From contig MU657175.1 of assembly GCA_026770575.1 (NCBI GenBank), positions 649,676 through 666,872 of the forward strand: a DNA stretch of 17,197 nucleotides, read 5' to 3'. Both the position numbers and the translations under genes were made by a program. Shown here piece after piece: positions 1 through 9,632 of this stretch (position 1 is the first letter of the stretch; the number at the start of each line of letters is the position of its first letter). This stretch comes from Pelagophyceae sp. CCMP2097 (taxonomy: Eukaryota > Sar > Pelagophyceae). Below the pieces are notes generated by a model. It had not been told where the DNA came from, did not search any database, and saw nothing but the letters and a program-made list of their open reading frames with translations.

Positions 1-207
1 TGGATTTACCAAATAGCGAGGGTAATTCTGGGGGAAATTACAGGCCCACGGTAAAGCAGATTATGGCCTCCCTGTAATTACCGTAAATTACAGCGGAATT
101 GAAATAGGAATTCCTACAATGTCATGTCGGAAGCTCCTCCCCCTACAATTGTATCGAGAGGCAATGGTACTCTTGGTCGCGGAGAGCTGTAAAGCCCGGG
201 ACCGTCC

Positions 208-301
208 TTGTTCTGTTTTGTTTTCCATCGACTGATTGCTGCCTCTCGGCGTCGTTGTTCTGTTTTGTTTTCCATCGACTGATTGCTGCTTCTCGGCGTC
301 G
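208..301. repeat. 47-bp tandem duplication
   Basis: Two adjacent 47-nt copies (208-254 and 255-301) begin TTGTTCTGTTTTGTTTTCC and end CTCGGCGTCG. They differ at one base (gcct versus gctt). The high identity suggests a recent duplication. Confidence 0.9.
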
Positions 302-509
302 CATCGGGCCCCCGCCGTTGCGGCCGCCTCGGGTGCTTGCGAGACCGACCGCTCGATTGGGGAACAAATGATTTGATGAATTCCTCATTTTGGAGAGCCT
401 CCGCTGAATTAGTTTCGGGTGTTCTGTGCGATCTTGGCCGGCGTGCAGTGACAAGGAGCCTCGAGGGGAGCTTTGAAATCCTTCTATACCGTAGGCCCGA
501 GTTCTCGTC

Positions 510-623
510 GGACGCGTCCCATCCGCCAGGTATACTCGGTGTCCTCTTTCTACGGAAATCTTCGGAGCTCTCTTTGTCACTGCTCGTCCACGCCCTGCTC
601 GTCCACGACACGCGTCGCGTAAG
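510..623 (-). repeat. Dispersed repeat, copy A
   Basis: Read on the minus strand, this block aligns with 11498-11604 on the plus strand. Shared segments include GCGACGCGTGTCGTGGACGA, GAGCAGTGACAA, AAGATTTCCGT and GAAAGAGGACACCGAGT, in the same order with small indels. The two copies lie in opposite orientation about 11 kb apart. I do not recognise the family and see no transposase or reverse transcriptase nearby. Confidence 0.8.
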
Positions 624-882
624 CTTCCCCCTATAATTGTATCGGATTCTGCTCCCTATTGGATTCGGAATGGCCAATGAGAGGGCTTGAAAATGCAATT
701 TGTTCAGAAAAGCATTTTTGCACCAATCCAAGAGCTTCAAAAGTGTGAAAAGTTCAGAAGAAGGTTGGAATCCAATCGGGGATCCTGAATCCAACAGGGG
801 GAAGGACTTGCTACTGCAATTCCTTTTTAAATTTCAGTGCCACCCACACCTCCGGGAGCCTGGGGAAACCTCGTGGCAAGTG

Positions 883-3800
883 TTACTGCAGGTACCTCGC
901 CAGCTGGAACCTCGGCTGCATGGCGTCTGCGATGTCGTGGGCTGTCTCCGTGGCGAGGAGGCATCTGAATTTGATCTTGGTGAAATCTTCTAACGAAGTC
1001 GACCTCTCTAAAAGCCCCCTTGCAATCAGCGTGGCCAGCGTCGCCTCCAGCCGAGGGTCCCGCTGCTGACGCGCTTGGCTGTCCTCGGCGACAGCGAAGG
1101 ATGCGACAGCCCTCGGACCCCGACTTTGCCGGCGTCGCGGCGCTGCTGGCGGCCGAGGGCGCGATGCGGCCAGGTGCTTGTAGACGCTGAGGAGGCGGTC
1201 CATCTGCACAGGTTGCGGGCCTCGGGGCATCGCCTACGGGTTTTTCGTAAAAGCAGTTGGCCAAAACGGAGACGCACGCACGATCTTCTGGCTCTGCGGC
1301 GCGGCGGCCTGTCGTCTTTTCGAAGCTTTATTTGTAAACAAAACTTCGTCGCGCTCCTTTGTCGTATGCGAAGCGATGAACGCAGCCAGCAGAACCAGCG
1401 CCGCCTGGCCCGACAGCGTCCGGCACGCTCGGAGGCGCTCCAGCCGCGCGCTGCCGCCGGACGGTAAAGCGGCGTCGGCGATGGCTTTGGGCACGTCGAG
1501 GTTCATGTCGTGGAGTTTCGGCGCCGTCGCCCTGAGCGCGGGCATAATCGCCGCGAAGCGCTCCGCCGGTGTCGGCTCCGCCGAATACACGGCGAAGAGC
1601 TCGGGAGACGTTGTCAATCTTCGAAGTTGACGGACGTCGCGCGTGAACTTGCGAGACACCGAGGCGATGGCGTCCACAAACGCCCCGTAGACCGCTGGAT
1701 CGGCGTCGAAGCCGGGAGCATGCGCCTTTAAGACCATGGCCATCTCCGCCGCCGTGTAAGCTTCAAAGTGGAGGCGAATCGGTTCGCCAAGAGCGGCGTC
1801 TTTTGTCGCCAGGCACCGATCGTCACCAATCTCAAAGACGACGACAGTACAAAACCGTGTGAGCCTCGCCGCGTAGAGCAGCGCGTGTATAGCGCCGCCC
1901 GGCTTGTCGCCGGCCACAATTCGTTCGCAGCCGTCGAGCACGACGACAAACGTTCGCAAAGATTGGACGCGCGCCGCCCGCTCCGCAGCATCCTCGCCAA
2001 CACCACCGACCCAGGCGTCGCCGTCGTCCGGGAACGACTCCAATGCAATCTCGTCGAGGCGGTGCGCGAACCTAAGACGTTGATCGACAAGGCTCCGGGT
2101 GCCCGTTTGTAAGGTGCCTGTCTAAAAAAAGACGCGGCCCTTGTCACGTCGAGGCGTCTCGGCAGGGCTCCTTGGCTGCTTTGCGCGGTGGCCGCGGCGC
2201 GTCGGCCCTCGGCGACGACGCCGCGACCCTGGCGACTGCTGCCGCAAGACCGTGGCGGACATTCTTCTTCAGCGCATCCAAGGCGCGTTCAAACAGGGCG
2301 GCGGTCGCATTCGGGGCGTGCGCCTTTGGCAGCCAGCAGCAGTTGACCCATGCGAAGTGGCCTTGGGCCCCAGTTTCGAGAAGTGCTCGGACGATGCCAG
2401 ACTTGCCCGTCGCAGGCGGTCCCACCACCGCAAAAACGCTCGGCGCCGCGCCGCCGCACCTCGACCCGCCCCCGGCCGCCGAAAGGACGCCGACGAGGCG
2501 CCGCAGGGGGCCGCAACGCGCGGGCCACGCGGTTTCCAGCTTTTGGAGAGCGTCTGCCAGAGCATCGTGGCCCATGGCCCAATACGGCTTCTCAAACAGG
2601 CGCGGCGCCGCCTGGATTTTCAGCCGGTGGCACGTCAGCCTCGCCTGCTTCTGCGCGGCCTCGAGGTCGCTGCGCATTTTTGCGGGCTCGGCGCCGAGGC
2701 CCAACGAGAACAAAAAGGCATTGTTCCGCGCAATCTTCTCCAGTCGGCCCTCGGCGTACGCCCCGGCGTCCTCCTCGCCGCCGGCGCCCGCCCAGGGCAG
2801 CATCGACGCGCGCTGCAAGGCGCGGAGGTGCGACAGCTGCGCGGCCACGTCCGCCGACAGGGGCCCCGCGCCTTCCTCGTCGCTGGCCTCGCTGCCGCTG
2901 CCGCTGTCGCTGGCCTCCTCGTCGCCCTCCTCCTCGTCGGGGGCGTCGGACAGCGCCAGCCAGCCGGCGTCGTCCGCGGCCTCATCGGCGGTCGTGCGCG
3001 ACGTGCTTTGGAGGTACGCTGCGGCGGCCTCGCCCGGCATCCCCGCGGCCAGCGTTTCGCGCACCGCGGCGAAACGCGCGCGGGACGCCGCACCGGCCGG
3101 GCCGCACGAGGCGCCGAGGCGCTTCTCCACCTCCTTCTCCGGAGCTTCCCCAAGGCTTTTGCGCTTCTCGCCCCCTTCGTAGTCCGCGAGCGCTTGGATG
3201 CCGTCCTCGTCGTCCGCCATGCTCTCGAAATCCTAAGCAGGCCCGCGTCCATCAAGATGGCGAATTGGGTCGACGATGCTTTCGCAGGGTCTTGGCGACA
3301 GTCGATCGTTCGTTCAGTCGGCAAGGCGCGAGGATGGGTGACACACCTCGGCATCCTTGGAATCTTGCGACGACATCGGTGACGCATCCTCCGGCCGAAA
3401 GCGCAGCGGCGCCGCGCGCGCGGCGGCCGCGGGCAAACTGCGCACGCCGGGGTCCGGAGGCGGACGCGCCGGCGGAGGTGGCGAGGGCTCTGCTGCGCCG
3501 AGGCTCTTCCTCTTCTCAGACGCTTCAAAGTCAGCAATGGCCTCGATGCACTGCTCAATCTCCGCGAGCGCCTCCATGCCGACCCGATCCTCGAGGTCCT
3601 GCGCCACGCGGTAAGAAGGCCGTTTAAGAGAAGAAGGCGGACGCACCTCGGATAGTTCCTGGCGTGTCTGGCACGCAAAAGAGTCCTGCGTGGACATGGG
3701 CGACGCCTCCGCCGCGTCCTTAAAGCGCAGGTGCTGGCGCTTGTGCGCCGGCGGGGCGGCGGCGGCGTCGGCGGCGAGGAGGGCGGCCGCGGAGACGAAC

Positions 3801-4009
3801 GGCGCGAAAACAAACGGTAGTTTCGGCCTCTTCGACGATTCGGAGAAGCGGCCCGTCGAGTGGCACGACGTCCGCCGCCGCTTCGACGCCGACGTCGGCG
3901 ACGGCAGCGCAGCCGTGGCCGTCGTCAGGGGCGACATGGGCAGGCCGGACGCTCGCGGCGTCTGCATGCCGCCGGCCGCGGCCGCAAAGCCCGCGGTTGG
4001 ACTCGCCAT
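883..4009 (-). CDS. ORC5: Origin recognition complex subunit 5-like ATPase, five exons
   Basis: This is a nuclear ORC subunit that helps load MCM helicase at replication origins. Exons on the minus strand: 4009-3647, 3598-3347, 3232 to an unresolved donor (best phase-0 candidate 2228), 2121-1282 and 1233-883, giving about 936 residues. Walker A GPPATGKS lies near residues 476-483 and a Walker B-like VVVLDGCE follows in exon 4. The ORC5 C-terminal domain shows LLAAFIASH, then after the last intron MDRLLSVY and GLLERSTSLEDF, ending ARYLQ. The last intron (1281-1234, GTGCGT...TAG) removes an in-frame TAG. The ATG at 4009 has a strong Kozak context (GCCATGG). The family usually starts close to Walker A, but here about 430 residues precede it: SP/TP-rich sequence, basic NLS-like KRRR and KRPK, a duplicated module and an acidic tract. 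The ORC5 identity is firm; the third intron's donor is not. Confidence 0.88.
3347..4009 (-). other. Duplicated exon module in the ORC5 N-terminal extension
   Basis: Module 1 runs from LRFKDAAEASPMSTQDS (residues 94-110) across the intron at 3646-3599 to IADFEASEKRKSLG (142-155). Module 2 runs from LRFRPEDASPMSSQDS (186-201) across the intron at 3346-3233 to LADYEGGEKRKSLG (220-233, in exon 3, just beyond this span). Both modules are interrupted at the same place, after a Glu codon in phase 0 and before D(L/F)E. An exon-plus-intron tandem duplication explains this best. The DNA has diverged, so the event is not recent. Confidence 0.75.
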
Positions 4010-4917
4010 GGCGGACACGGGCGCGCCTGCCAAGGGCGCCGGCCGCGGGCGGTCGAGCGGCGACGGCCCGAGCCCCACCGAGCTCCAGCTCCGAGCTCCG
4101 GGACTTCTCGATACTTTTTTGAATACTTTTACAAAGTTTCGAAACGAGTTTTACAAAAGTGACGGACATCGGCAGGCCGTGCGCCGCCCTGCAGAGCCCT
4201 CACAATTCCGGTGGTCCAATCTGTGGCTTCTTGCTTCCGATGCGACATTGAAGAATCAAACTGCGTGTTATCGCACAGGTTATGTGCTCCGCATTGGAAC
4301 ATTCTTTTAGCAATCACACCGTTCTACCATCGGCTCCCGTCCTGGAGCCTGGGAAAAGAAGTCTTTGGCGTCGGGCGCCGCCGGCGGTCTCGCGTCGTCG
4401 CGCATTTGCAACGAAGATATGCCACGGAAGTTGCTGCGTCAACGTTGAAGAAGAAAAGAGCACGTTCCGAACTATCTTTTTTTGGTTACCCCTGACCTTC
4501 TCTTCCGATACCTGCAAAGGTCGACGTTCGCTGACGACGTTGCATCGAAGATCTGCTCCGTGGACCGTGCGTTGCTTAGAGAGCTCGTTTCCGTCACGGT
4601 ATCCTCGATTCAGACCGTGTTCAACGAACGTTGCATCGGATCCGATGCAAATGACGTCACGTCTGCTAAATTTCCGGGTTCGGTGGAACGTCACAGCGGA
4701 AATTATCTGCCACGAAACCCGGAACCGAACTACTGAACGCTCGAGCGCTCCGAGCCCACGCCCTGTTCCGGGCAAGCGCGAGCAGCCGCCGTGGTCCAGC
4801 GGCCCAGGACGGCAAAAGCGGGCCTATAGTACAGCCTATAGGCTCCGAGGCAGGCGGAGCTGTCAAAGACCCCTACCAGCCCCCTGAAGAAAGAGCCCTC
4901 TGCGGCGGCCCCGGAGC
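4010..4917. promoter_or_regulatory. Divergent promoter region between ORC5 and the ArfGAP gene
   Basis: The two genes start back to back, ORC5 leaving leftward from 4009 and ArfGAP rightward from 4918. The 908 bp between them contain no convincing gene. An AT-rich patch (about 4110-4160) lies 100-150 bp upstream of the ORC5 start. An 11-nt direct repeat ACGTTGCATCG occurs at 4537-4547 and 4628-4638. The inverted repeat GCCTATAG/CTATAGGC (4823-4844, 6-nt spacer) lies about 75 bp before the ArfGAP start and could be a core promoter element. Regulatory function is inferred from position and symmetry. Confidence 0.55.
4631..4660. promoter_or_regulatory. Perfect 20-bp palindrome abutting a CRE-type bZIP site
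   Basis: TTGCATCGGATCCGATGCAA (4631-4650) is its own reverse complement over all 20 bases. It is followed without a gap by ATGACGTCAC, which contains the 8-bp palindrome TGACGTCA (4652-4659). TGACGTCA is the established CREB/ATF-class bZIP site. The left half of the palindrome is part of the repeated ACGTTGCATCG motif. The pair looks like a composite dimer-binding site for the divergent gene pair. Confidence 0.6.
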
Positions 4918-6035
4918 ATGTGCTTCCGGTCGGTCTCGCCGGAGCTGGAGCAGCCCTCGATGCTGTCGAGGCAGCGCATCGAGGCTTTGAGGGGTATCAA
5001 TACAAAGTGCGCAGACTGCTCAGAGGCAAAAGGTCTCGATTGGGTAAGCGTCCAAATGGGCGCCGTGCTCTGCGTCCGATGCGCGGGCAAGCACCGCGGC
5101 CTCGGTGCGTCTGCAAAGCGGGAGGCGTCGGTGGGGCTGCAGGCGGGAGACGCTTGAAGAAAAAGGACTTTGACGCCTCCTCCTCCCTCCGAGTCTGACC
5201 GTCGAAATAGGTTGCGCTATATCCAGAATCAAATCCCTCGAGTACGACACTTGGCGCGATAGTGAGCTCTCGCTCCTGGAGGGCGGCGGCAACCGGCGCG
5301 CCTGGCGCCGACGGAGATGCGATGCCTGCCCCGACAGTGCGGGTGAGTCTGACGCGTGGCCTCTTTTCGACCTTGTGACACGCTCCCTTAGGCGTCGACG
5401 CGTACGCCTGCGCCTGCGCCGACGAGTACCGCGCCGAGCTGGCCTTTCGCGTTTTGGGCGTGGCCATGCCGGGGGAGCGGAGTGTGTCAGCGGAACCGGA
5501 GCCTTTGAAAGAGCGCCGCTACGAGCGCCAATGTTCATCGGACTCCGTCACGCTCCGCGGCACCGCCGCCCGCGCCAAGCACGCGCCACCCGCGCGGCCG
5601 CATGCTCACGCGCCGCCCGCGAAACCGCACCCTACGAGCCCGCACGCGCCTCCCGCGAAGCCGCACCCGTCGAGCCCCGCGTTTTCGACGAGCCCTCACC
5701 CGCACCCGTTTCCGACGAGCCCGCACGCGCCCGCCGCGCGGCCGCACCCCAACAGTCCGCCGCCGCCGCCTTCGCGCTTGCGGTCTTCTTCGTCGCCGGG
5801 GAGGCACGCGCCTCCCGCGCGGCCGTTCCCGACGAGCCCCGCGGCAACGCCGTCGTTCTCATTTGCCTTCTTCGGCGCGTCGCCCACGGCGGTGCCGTTG
5901 GGCACGCCGCCGACAACGCCGTCCAAGGTGCGGGTGCCGTCAGTACACTTTGCTGCACAGATTGTGATGACTTCAAATCACTCCATCCAACACGCGCACT
6001 CTATCCACGCCCACGCAAAGCACGTCCCGCGATAG
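4918..6035 (+). CDS. ArfGAP zinc-finger protein with Pro/Ser-rich tail
   Basis: This is a GTPase-activating protein for Arf-family GTPases, acting on vesicle traffic at Golgi, endosome or plasma membrane. Exons: 4918-5104, 5211-5342 and 5392-6035, 320 residues in one frame. Exon 1 carries the zinc finger NTKCADC...VLCVRCAGKHRGLG, with the arginine finger in the CAGKHR segment. The spacing between cysteine pairs is 17, one more than the usual 16. Splicing at GTGCGT (5105) to AAATAG (5210) joins GLG to CAISRIKSLEYDTW, restoring the family's HISRVKSL...W region. The second intron is 5343-5391 (GTGAGT...TTAG). The tail (from about residue 150) repeats HAPPAKPHPTSP-like units. An alternative donor AAG|GTGCGG at 5928 with an acceptor at 6035 would replace the last residues with about 20 others ending at TAA 6096-6098. 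The domain is certain; the 3' end is less so. Confidence 0.85.
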
Positions 6036-6210
6036 CACCGGCCAGGCGCCGCGGACGCCACATGTGAATCACACCGCACTCGAAGCGCCGGTCCGTAAAT
6101 CGACCCTGAAATCGACCGACTTGAGCACGCGCCCCGTCGCACGCGGTTGAAACGAACATGCGGCCTTCCTTGGAGGCTCCGTGGGTGCGCTCGGAGCGCT
6201 CTTTGGGCAT

Positions 6211-6829
6211 AGCCGCCTCAGGCGGCGTAGCCGCTGCATGCGGCGTAGCCGCCGAATGCGGCGAAGCCGCCTCAGGCGGCTTACTCGCCTCAGGCGTCGT
6301 AGCCCCCGCAGGCGGGACGCCCGCCGCATTCTGCGTACCCGCCGCAGGCGGCTTAGCCGCCGCGGGCGGCTAAGCCGCTTCAGGCGGCGTAGCCGTCCCA
6401 GGCGCCGCAGCCGCCTCAGGCGCCGCAGCCGCCTCAGGCGCCGCAGCCGCCTCAGGCGCCGCAGCCGCTTCACGCGGCGTAGCCGCCGCAAGCGGCCCAG
6501 TCGGCGTAGCCGCCTCAGGCGGCGTAGCTGCGCAGGCGGCTTACCAGCCGCAGGCGGCGCAGCCGCCGCATTCGGCGTCGCCGCCGCAAGCGGCTTAGCC
6601 GCCGCAGGCGGCTAAGCCGCTTCAGGTGGCGTAGCCGCCGCAGGCGGCTCAACCTCTTCAGGCAGCGTAGCCGCCTCAGGCGGCGTAGCCGTTGCAGGCG
6701 GCTCAGCCGCCTCATTCGGCGTAGCCGCCGCAGGCAGCTCAACCTCTTCAGGCGGCGTAGCCGCCACAGGCGGCTCAGCCGCCGCAGGCGGCCCAGCCGC
6801 CTCAGGCGGCGTAGCCGCCGCAATCGGCC
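6211..6829. repeat. Array of an 18-nt palindromic unit
   Basis: About 34 imperfect copies of GCCGCCTCAGGCGGCGTA occur. Each unit contains a 6-bp inverted repeat, and neighbouring units also pair across the GTA spacer, so the array can fold into many alternative hairpins on either strand. The period is a multiple of three, so long frames stay open on both strands: hexapeptides RSRLRR and GVAASG on plus, RRLRRL and AATPPE-like on minus. A variant block with TTA...TAA occurs twice, about 242 bp apart (TAA at 6371 and 6613), suggesting a higher-order duplication. The array lies between the 3' ends of two converging genes. I see no convincing coding gene in it. Confidence 0.9.
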
Positions 6830-6848
6830 TCCACCCGGAGGCCGGCGG

Positions 6849-6873
6849 CCGGAGGACGGCGACCGTCCTCCGG
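6849..6873. repeat. Perfect 11-bp hairpin with 3-nt loop
   Basis: CCGGAGGACGG and CCGTCCTCCGG flank CGA. The hairpin follows just after the 18-nt array and lies about 170 bp beyond the stop of the membrane acyltransferase gene, in its 3' flank. It could be an RNA stem in a 3' UTR. The rest of 6874-7045 shows nothing recognisable apart from a 16-mer shared with 4344-4359. Confidence 0.5.
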
Positions 6874-7045
6874 TCCCTACGGGAGCCTGGGAAAAGAGCG
6901 GAGTGTGCCCTCAGGCTTATGGGAGTCTGTGCCGTGACTACTTGTAGTAGGGATTCCTTTACAAGGACCCGAGTCACTACCCTCCGAGTCAGCCACGATT
7001 GCTCGTCGAGGGTTTGATTATGGTAGCAGTTCGGCGTTCGGTGGT

Positions 7046-9632
7046 CTACGCCAGCTGCTGCTGGCGCAGCAGCGGCTGCTCGAGCGGTTGGGGTGCGGCG
7101 GGCTGCCGGGTCCCCTTGAGCTTGCCGAGCGCGATCTGCACGAGTGACGCCGCGGGTTTCTCACACAGAACGTACGACGAAACCGCCGCCGCCACAGCGC
7201 AGAGGAGGACGGCTGCGTAGCGCTCGAGTAAGCGGAATCTCGAAAAGGCGACAGAGTCGAGTTGCGTTTGGCTGATGACTGGAATAAAGACCAAATGCCA
7301 CATGTACACGGCGAAAGACACCTTTGCCAAGATCTGAAACGCGGCGTGCGAAAGGAAGGCCTGCGTGAAGCGCATGCACTTGAGAGGGACCGAAGTCAAA
7401 TCTTCGTCGAGGCCGAAGAAGAGCGGATGAAACGCGAGCGACAAGCCTAGACCTTGCGCCGGCCTCGAAAGCGCGTTGAACCAATTCCTTTGGAGCTGCG
7501 TCCAATTCCCTTCGCCCAGCAGCTCGCCTCTGCGGAACGTCTTCAAAGGGACGAGAAGGAGAAAGAGCAGCAGAACCAAACCACAGACGTGTGCCATGCC
7601 GGCCATCCACGGCGCCAAGACTCCACGCCAGGGCGATCGCGGCCCGGCCATCGACGGCCTTTCCGGCGCGTCGAGCAGCGCCTTTGCGCCGCGGCGCCAG
7701 TCGATGAATAGGGCGTGGAGAGCGCCGACCGCGAACGGTCCCACGCGGTGCCACGGGCGCACATACACGGCAACGTTCGAAGGGAAGCCCGCCGTGAGGT
7801 GGTACCTATTGAAGGCGGTGGAGGAGCGGCCGTCGACGGCAATGGTACTCACTTTTCAGATTTCGAATACGTGACGCCCGCAGAGATCCCAACCTGAACC
7901 AAGCAGAACACGGCCGCCGCGGCCAGCGCCGCCTGCCGGCGAAAGGGCTGCGCCGAGAACGACGCCTGCGAGAAGGGCTGCGCGGTCGTCGGCGCGTGCG
8001 GCGCTGCACCAGACAAAGCGGCGACGATCAAAGCCGCCGGGAGCGCGGTGCAGACCTAGGGCGCACCATCACGCAAAGGCCCCGGCAAAGAGCCCCTTTG
8101 GAAAGGGAGTCTCCGATAAGGTGACTCGGAATTCCTCTCGGCAATTCCGCTCGGACCTTGCTCAGTCTATCGGAAATGACTTACAAAGAACTGCATGTCG
8201 TTGCTGAGATACCAAGTCCAGCCAACACAGAGCATCCCGTCATTCGCGTGCTTCCTCAAGTTTGAAACGAAGAAGAGGACCCGCCACCAGGATTCCGCGC
8301 AGGGGTCCTTCAAATGCTGCGCCGCCGTGCCGGACCAAGGGCCGATGAGGAAGAGGGCTTTCACATACGTTTCAAAGCCCAAAACAAGTCCTACTAAAGG
8401 CGCTAGACGGAGCCAGCGGCCCAGGACCGCCAACGTCGCCGTCTGCAAGAGGCGCTTGCCGGAGTGCGTGGCTTTGAGGAGCATCAGAGTGGCTAAAAAG
8501 CCGGAAAGCCAGAAGAAAGTATCCACCGCTAAGAAGGCGCCACTCAAAAGCAAACCATCCAACGAGGTGAAATAGCGAGTGAGGAAGGGCACCTCGTCCG
8601 CGATGAAGCCCGCGCCCGCGGCCGTGGACATTGAGAAAATGGCCGTGTGTCCGAGCACGATGTACCCCGTCGATAAAGCTCGAACACCATCCAGCACTCG
8701 AAGCGTCGCGGCTCGCTCGTCGACGGTGAAGAGTCGCTCCACGCAGTAGATGGAGGACCACGTCTTGACGAATTGCGACCGCTGCACCGGTCTCGACTTG
8801 ACCTCGTCGGCGATTTCGTGCGGACGCTTGCGCTTCGGCCAGAGGCGGAGGTCACTCGTAAAGTCCACCGCCGTGGCGCATAAAACGATGAAAGCTAAAG
8901 CGGCGAGCACGCCGAGGACGCCGGTGGCGCCGGCTTTAGGGCGCATGTGTTCGTCGTCGACGCAGTACGATTGTCCAGTCGAAAACATCCGTCCCGCAAA
9001 AGCGACTTCCAGCTCCATGAGCTGATCCAGAGCGCTTGCGCCCTTGGTGCGGTTCTTCGAAGACAAGAAATCTTGCAGCTGCTTCAACTGTGCGAGTGTC
9101 TTTGGCGAGTCGCCGATCTGGCACTTCTCGTGCTGTTCCAGATCGCGCGCCGAGCAATCCTTGGCCACGCAGACACCCAGCTGCGGGCCGAGGGTGATCA
9201 AGTCGCACCAGTGCGACTGTTGGCCCATGAGCTTGTTGTCGTTGCAGGCAAGGAAGTTGCCGACTTGGTTCTGCGTGGCCCAAACTTGAAGGAAGTTGGC
9301 GTTGCCTACGCGTCACCGTTGCGCCTCTGCAAGCCACAACCCGCCTCTAGATGCCGTTCTCCTTCACCGGACCGCATCTGCGGTGCCGCTCTCCGTGCCG
9401 ACGGTCCAGGGCTTCCTCGCGGCGTCGGCTTACCTTCGATGCCGCCGTCCTTGGCGATGAACTCCAGCACCGCCGTCAGAGGCGTCGCGGATCCGCTCGC
9501 GGCGCGCTGCGGCGCCGTCTGGGAGCACCGCTCCGCGACGGCGGCGCACGTGCCGTCGTCCGTGCCGTCGTCCGCGGCGTCGTCCGACTGCGCAACCGCC
9601 GCCGCGTGAAGTAACAGCAAGAGCCACAGCAT
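7046..9632 (-). CDS. NRF-6-like acyltransferase 3 family membrane protein, four exons
   Basis: This is a multi-pass membrane protein of the nose-resistant-to-fluoxetine type. Its acyltransferase 3 domain is expected to transfer acyl groups across a membrane; the substrate is unknown. Exons: 9632-9434, 9305-8185, 8055-7853 and 7805-7046, 2283 nt and 760 residues in one frame. Donors are GTAAGC, GTAAGT and GTGAGT, and every acceptor ends TAG. Residues 1-16 (MLWLLLLLHAAAVAQS) are a clear signal peptide. A Cys-bearing luminal region follows (GNFLACNDNK, SHWCDL, GVC). The acyltransferase core starts near residue 268 with LRVLDGVRALS and LGHT (conserved His about 286), then AVDTFFWLSGF (about 326-336). 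The C-terminal part has RVGPFAVG and KVSFAVYMWHLVFI. All hallmark segments are present, so the gene looks intact. Confidence 0.92.

Larger units (their letters stand above)
1..882. other. Intergenic repeat-bearing stretch downstream of ORC5
   Basis: I see no gene here. Long open frames on the minus strand (for example 114-794) start at TTG, match no family I recognise, and their peptides repeat because the DNA repeats. The stretch holds a 47-bp tandem duplication (208-301), a dispersed repeat shared with 11498-11604, and a near-identical 18-nt direct repeat (139-156 and 627-644, one mismatch, core CCCCCTANAATTGTATCG). The direct repeats may bound a roughly 500-bp repeat block. The first 110 bases are AT-rich with short inverted motifs such as CTGTAATT/AATTACAG. 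Confidence 0.6.

Noticed and set aside
114..794. 226-codon minus-strand open frame
   Set aside because: It starts at TTG, runs through a tandem duplication and a dispersed repeat, and has no family motif. The repeated peptide reflects repeated DNA.
1231..1236. Premature TAG truncating ORC5
   Set aside because: The TAG is the last three bases of a 48-nt GT-AG intron. Both sides are in the same frame and continue the ORC5 C-terminal domain.
2141..3627. Long plus-strand frames (413 and 425 codons) and a 392-codon minus frame
   Set aside because: They overlap the ORC5 exons, which carry real motifs. The shadows are Arg/Pro/Ala-rich as expected from GC-rich DNA.
6069..6977. Four long frames of hexapeptide repeats (RRLRRL, RSRLRR, GVAASG, AATPPE)
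   Set aside because: All arise from one 18-nt palindromic array with a 3-divisible period. None begins with a supported ATG plus unique coding sequence that I recognise, so I call a repeat, not a protein.
7046..9228. Two separate acyltransferase genes or a frameshifted pseudogene
   Set aside because: Splicing at GTAAGT (8184) to TAG (8056) and GTGAGT (7852) to TAG (7806) joins the parts in frame, giving 760 residues with all family segments.
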